Below, piece after piece: positions 60,520-64,000 of a DNA stretch of 64,000 nt (positions are counted from its first letter, which is position 1; each line of letters opens with the position of its first letter). Under the pieces are notes generated by a model. It searched no databases and was not told where the DNA came from. It worked only from the letters and a program-made list of their open reading frames with translations. The stretch spans positions 1 through 64,000 of the forward strand of contig JAVBLA010000036.1 of NCBI GenBank assembly GCA_031553775.1, given 5' to 3'. This DNA comes from JAISFI01 sp031553775 (GTDB lineage: Bacteria; Bacteroidota; Bacteroidia; Bacteroidales; Azobacteroidaceae). The position numbers and the translations under genes are program-made.

Positions 60520-62259
60520 ATGTTCAAAGAACTGTTACATACACTGGAAACTTTCAACTGGCAGGCATTTCACTTTCTGCGGCCACAGGTCCTATGGGCC
60601 TTTATCCCCCTGGCAATTGTCATCCTGCTTCTGCTTTGGGGAAACCGGGAGCAGAAAAAATGGAAACATATTATTGCTCCTGCCTTGCGGCCGTATATGT
60701 TCAGTAAAGGAAGTGTCACCGCTATTGTATTACCCCTCGTATTACTGGTTGTTTCCCTATCGTGCATGATTCTGGCCTTAGCCGGACCAACCTGGAAAAA
60801 GCGGAACATTCCCGGAGAAAAAATTCCGGCAGTCGTGATGATTGCATTGGATTTATCCAAATCCATGCTGGCCGAAGATATACAGCCATCCCGGTTGGAA
60901 AGGGCCAAACTAAAAATTGTCGATTTCCTGGATGCAAATCCGCGGGCCCGAGCAGGTTTACTGGCATTTGCCGGAACACCTCATCCGGTACTGCCCTTTA
61001 CCAGCGACTACAGTCTGATCAAACATCACGCACAGAGTCTTTATAACTGGGCAATGCCGGTACAGGGAACCAATATGGGATTAGCCATCCAGATGATGGA
61101 TACGATGATGATCCGGGTACAGGCTCCCAGTACAATACTCCTGATGACAGACATTATCGACAACAATGAAGCGACTATGCTGGCCGATTTCATCAATAAT
61201 TCCATCCATCGGATGGAAATACTGCTTTTTTCAACGCCACAGGGAGCTCCCATACCAGGAGTAAAAGATGTTATCTCTAAACAGGATCTCGCCGTGGTAA
61301 GCAATCTACAGCAAAATGAGAAAATACATATTTCCACCATCACTTTAGATAAATCGGATGTGGAAGGTATTGCCGAAAGAATCAGTAAAAACCTGATCTT
61401 TGAAAAAGACAAGGACAAAGATACCAAAGACTGGGACGATATGGGATGGATCTTCCTGATTCCGGCGCTAATCATCATGATTTTCTGGTTCCGGAAAGGC
61501 TGGGTAGTGCAATGGTGCCTGATTCCATTCATATTTATTTCATTTACTTCCTGCGGAGTGGATAGCAAACATCCTGACTGGTGGTACACGCCCGACTACC
61601 AGGGGCAAATGTGGTATAACAAAGGAGATTATAAACAAGCTGCAGAACATTTTGAGGACAATACTCATAAAGCAGTGGCCTATTACAAAGCAGGAGATTA
61701 TCATTCCGCAGTTGAACTTTTTGCAGAAGACAGTACTGCAGCCGGACGGTATAATTATGGGCTGGCCTTGGCCAAACTCGGGAGTTATGACGATGCCGTA
61801 CAGGCATTCCAGGCAGCCGCGTCACTAGATCCTTCGCTGAAACAAGCCGCTGAAAAAAATATCGACGCCACGAAGCTCATGAAAGACGAAGCAAGCAGCG
61901 TCATGCGTTTCCAACCAGACAAGAGCATGGTAGACAAGGCATTGGAAGCTACAAAAAAAGATCCGTTGAAAGAGCGGAAACCCCAGTCGGAAGACGAACA
62001 ACTCTCATCGGATACAGAAGTCAAAAAGTTGCCTACACATGGCGACCGTATTTCCGATGAAGTACAAAGCGATATTCACAGAGCCAAAGAGCAGAAATTT
62101 CCACCCAAAGATTTCAAAATGGATACGAAAATGCCTGTTGAAACCAAGGTCCTGATGCAAAAAACAAACGCCGATCCGGGAGAATTTCTGCACCGGCGAT
62201 TCGAGATCCAACAAAAAAAATATTTTCCGGATGAAAAAGGGACAAAAGAAAATTGGTAA
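60520..62259 (+). CDS. BatB-BatC fusion: VWA domain followed by TPR
   Basis: A 579-residue protein with two membrane helices before the VWA domain (about residues 28-45 and 65-90), the VWA MIDAS motif DLSKS (about 111), membrane helices at about 310-330 and 337-350, then a tetratricopeptide section (about 365-470: YNKGDYKQAAEHFED, YKAGDYHSAVELFAED, YGLALAKLGSYDDAV) and a charged tail. In most Bacteroides BatB and BatC are separate genes; here they form one reading frame. It lies 21 bases after batA. The fusion places the TPR in the periplasm or cytosol depending on the second helix pair. Confidence 0.87.
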   Translation: MFKELLHTLETFNWQAFHFLRPQVLWAFIPLAIVILLLLWGNREQKKWKHIIAPALRPYMFSKGSVTAIVLPLVLLVVSLSCMILALAGPTWKKRNIPGEKIPAVVMIALDLSKSMLAEDIQPSRLERAKLKIVDFLDANPRARAGLLAFAGTPHPVLPFTSDYSLIKHHAQSLYNWAMPVQGTNMGLAIQMMDTMMIRVQAPSTILLMTDIIDNNEATMLADFINNSIHRMEILLFSTPQGAPIPGVKDVISKQDLAVVSNLQQNEKIHISTITLDKSDVEGIAERISKNLIFEKDKDKDTKDWDDMGWIFLIPALIIMIFWFRKGWVVQWCLIPFIFISFTSCGVDSKHPDWWYTPDYQGQMWYNKGDYKQAAEHFEDNTHKAVAYYKAGDYHSAVELFAEDSTAAGRYNYGLALAKLGSYDDAVQAFQAAASLDPSLKQAAEKNIDATKLMKDEASSVMRFQPDKSMVDKALEATKKDPLKERKPQSEDEQLSSDTEVKKLPTHGDRISDEVQSDIHRAKEQKFPPKDFKMDTKMPVETKVLMQKTNADPGEFLHRRFEIQQKKYFPDEKGTKENW

Positions 62260-62287
62260 ACAACAATCAAAAATCAACGATAATCCC

Positions 62288-62313
62288 GTAGGGGCGGATT
62301 CAAAATCCGCCCG
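62288..62313. repeat. REP-like hairpin element
   Basis: GTAGGGGCGGATTCAAAATC then CGCCCG: perfect GGGCGGATT/AATCCGCCC stem with a short loop. It shares the TAGGGGC frame with the elements at 48858-48942 and lies between the BatB-BatC fusion and BatD genes. Confidence 0.6.
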
Positions 62314-62352
62314 TCCTGATATCCCCACAAATCCGGATTAAAGAAAAAAAAC

Positions 62353-63753
62353 ATGCCCAACAAACAAAAAAAAATATCACCCCAAAAAATGCCCCATAAA
62401 TTCTTGTGGGCCAACATTCTGTTGATATTCATCCTGCTCCTGTCAGCCACCCCAAAGGTCGAGTCCCAGGTATTTGCCAACATCAACCTCAGCCGGGATA
62501 AAGTCTATGTACAGGAACCCTTCCGTGTTACCATAACCGTATATACCAAAACATGGTTTACCGCACCGGTTGAATTCGGAAACCTGCAGATACCCAATGC
62601 ATTTATCATTCCTTTCGATGATACGCAACCCGGGATGTTCACTATCGGAGGCAAACAATATCCTGGAATTCAGTTTTACTACATCGTTTTTCCATATAAG
62701 GCCGGAAATTTTACCGTGCCGGCTTTTGAAGTCACAGCACAGAGTCCGCCGGAAGGAAGTTCAACCAGCCGGAAAATAGTCATAAAAACACCTCCACAGT
62801 CTTTTGAGGTGAAAGATGTTCCCGAAAAACTCAAGGCTAAAGGAGCCTGGTTCGTGGCTAAAGGAGTGAGTATCCGGGAAAACTGGAGCCACGACCTGCA
62901 AACACTTAAAGTCGGAGATGTATTGAAACGGACTATTACCATCGATGCAAAGGGAACCCTGCCGCAATTTATTCCGGCCGTTACAGACCAGACGGAAGTT
63001 AAATGGGCTTCCACCTATCCGCAGGATCCTATACTAACCGATACACGTGCCGGTGGAGATGCCAACGGGCGCAGTGTTCAAACCATCACTTACTTACTGG
63101 AAAAGGCAGGAAACTATACAATCCCCGAAATCAATTTATCTTTCTGGAATCCCTATTCCAGCAAGATAAATACCCAATCACTGAAAGAAGAGAAAATCCA
63201 TGTCGCCGACAATCCGGATCTGGGAATTCTGACTACGTTAAAAGACAGCCTGGATGCAACAGTGAGCAAGACCGGCAAGGCAGAAGAAACCCATGGGCCA
63301 CTTCGTATATTGGGTATGCCATGGTACTATTTTGCTGCTATTGTAATCGGAATACTTTTGTTAGTGTATATTCTGATTCGTTTTAGTATCAAAGGGTATA
63401 GAATCCTATCAGCCCGGAGAAAAAAATATTTAGCCAGTGAGGCTTACAAATTCAGGCAATTCATTCATTCCGGAGATAACAATAAAGATTTTCTGAATGC
63501 ATTATATGCCTGGTGGGATAGTCTGAAGTACAGGCCTTCTGCTTCTGTAAGTGATTCGTTGATAGAAACAAATAATGCTCAGGATGCTTACATTGTAGAA
63601 TCATTTATGGACCAATCGCTTAATTCTCAAATAGTGGCCGACAAAGTAAAAGATGTGAAGCGGGTAATGGAGAAATACCGGAAAGAGAATGACGATAGAG
63701 ATCTCGATGAGGATAAAGGGGTAAATGAGGAGCAGAAGATTAAAAGCATTTGA
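62353..63753 (+). CDS. batD: BatD-like protein
   Basis: A 466-residue protein with a signal anchor (about residues 18-35, FLWANILLIFILLLSA), a beta-rich periplasmic domain typical of BatD (VYVQEPFRVTITVYTKTWFT and further), a second membrane helix (about 320-340, YYFAAIVIGILLLVYILI), and a charged cytosolic helical tail of about 120 residues. It is shorter than the roughly 600 residues I recall for Bacteroides BatD. It lies 93 bases after the fused gene, separated by a REP-like hairpin. Confidence 0.85.
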   Translation: MPNKQKKISPQKMPHKFLWANILLIFILLLSATPKVESQVFANINLSRDKVYVQEPFRVTITVYTKTWFTAPVEFGNLQIPNAFIIPFDDTQPGMFTIGGKQYPGIQFYYIVFPYKAGNFTVPAFEVTAQSPPEGSSTSRKIVIKTPPQSFEVKDVPEKLKAKGAWFVAKGVSIRENWSHDLQTLKVGDVLKRTITIDAKGTLPQFIPAVTDQTEVKWASTYPQDPILTDTRAGGDANGRSVQTITYLLEKAGNYTIPEINLSFWNPYSSKINTQSLKEEKIHVADNPDLGILTTLKDSLDATVSKTGKAEETHGPLRILGMPWYYFAAIVIGILLLVYILIRFSIKGYRILSARRKKYLASEAYKFRQFIHSGDNNKDFLNALYAWWDSLKYRPSASVSDSLIETNNAQDAYIVESFMDQSLNSQIVADKVKDVKRVMEKYRKENDDRDLDEDKGVNEEQKIKSI

Positions 63754-63808
63754 ACTTTGGTTCGATTGCGCCTGACTGACAGTTTTGCCATATGAAACCT
63801 CATCCTTT

Positions 63809-64000
63809 TCAATTATCAATTATTTTCGTGTCCGATAGCCGGGCAAAACGTCCGGTAACTTTTCCTTCAGCATCCGTTACATAGATTGTCGGAGTAGATG
63901 CAATACCGTATTTTTTGAAAATTTCACTTTCAAAACCTTTGAGATCGCATACTTTCATTGCCCATGGAAAACTATCAGCTGTATATTTATAAACCCTTTC
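63809..64000 (-). CDS. Thioredoxin-like protein, C-terminal part (cut by window edge)
   Basis: Reading the minus strand from 64000, 63 residues precede a TGA stop (63809-63811). The segment has the thioredoxin-fold end: KKYGIASTPTIYVTDAEGKV, with the cis-proline in STPT, and a final helix. The CxxC motif and start would lie beyond the window. It is convergent with batD. Probably a TlpA- or DUF-type envelope thioredoxin, but which cannot be told from this piece. Confidence 0.75.
   Translation of the reverse strand, partial: ERVYKYTADSFPWAMKVCDLKGFESEIFKKYGIASTPTIYVTDAEGKVTGRFARLSDTKIIDN

Noticed and set aside
1..64000. CRISPR arrays, tRNA or rRNA genes, prophage, insertion sequences, toxin-antitoxin pairs
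   Set aside because: No direct-repeat array, no cloverleaf or rRNA-like stretch, no transposase, integrase or small toxin gene found by eye on either strand.

Overview
The window reads as chromosomal DNA of a gut-type Bacteroidales bacterium. The reasons are: promoters of the Bacteroidetes form (TTTG, 19-20 bases, TAnnTTTG) ahead of several genes; weak or absent Shine-Dalgarno sites; an acyl-ACP thioesterase inside the ilv operon; an inositol-lipid operon; DUF4136 and DUF4827-like lipoproteins; an aerotolerance (bat) operon; and a 3301-residue secreted protein ending in a type IX secretion (T9SS) sorting domain. The T9SS signal plus the gene content would fit Odoribacter-like or Porphyromonadaceae-like relatives, but the genus is a guess. 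I found no rRNA, tRNA, CRISPR array, insertion sequence or prophage.

Layout. 1-3.2 kb: a dispersed repeat, then (minus strand) a sigma-54 activator, an LptE-like lipoprotein, a TPR-like protein and secG. 3.3-8.9 kb (minus): an acyltransferase, then a tightly packed operon of nucleotidyltransferase, ATP-grasp protein, CDP-alcohol phosphatidyltransferase, HAD phosphatase and myo-inositol-phosphate synthase, which together look like a pathway to an inositol-containing lipid. 9-13.4 kb: an ECF sigma factor divergent from an NfeD-like protease, envelope proteins and a superoxide dismutase with a signal-peptide-like N-terminus. 13.4-20.2 kb: cysE, rlmH, an XRE regulator, a possible small RNA, aroC, an SlyD-like isomerase, a MalY/PatB-type lyase and a ModF-like tandem ATPase.

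20.2-27.5 kb is the isoleucine-valine operon ilvD-ilvB-ilvN-thioesterase-dinD-ilvC, preceded by a promoter, an 18-codon leader peptide rich in Ile/Val/Leu codons, an 8-bp antiterminator and an intrinsic terminator: a textbook ribosome-mediated attenuator. 27.5-39.5 kb holds the giant T9SS protein and, upstream of it, a membrane-anchored TPR/AraC regulator, with a 13-bp inverted repeat between them. 39.7-46.8 kb is the leucine operon leuA-leuC-leuD-cimA-like-mgsA-leuB with a second attenuator that carries Ile/Leu codons. The two operons together cover valine and leucine synthesis and, if the second synthase is a citramalate synthase, isoleucine from pyruvate.

46.9-55.5 kb: a lipoprotein with glmM, an S9 peptidase overlapping dnaG, and a fused ResB/CcsA cytochrome c assembly protein. 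55.6-64 kb: a HAD-type lipoprotein, moxR (minus strand), a second inverted copy of the dispersed repeat, and the bat operon (DUF58, DUF4381, BatA, a BatB-BatC fusion, BatD) on the plus strand; the 3' end of a thioredoxin-like gene is cut by the window edge.

The most interesting items are the paired branched-chain amino acid attenuators, the ATP-grasp gene inside the inositol-lipid operon, the giant protein with its neighbouring regulator and inverted repeat, a promoter with no protein gene behind it at 15.5 kb, and the dispersed structured repeats.
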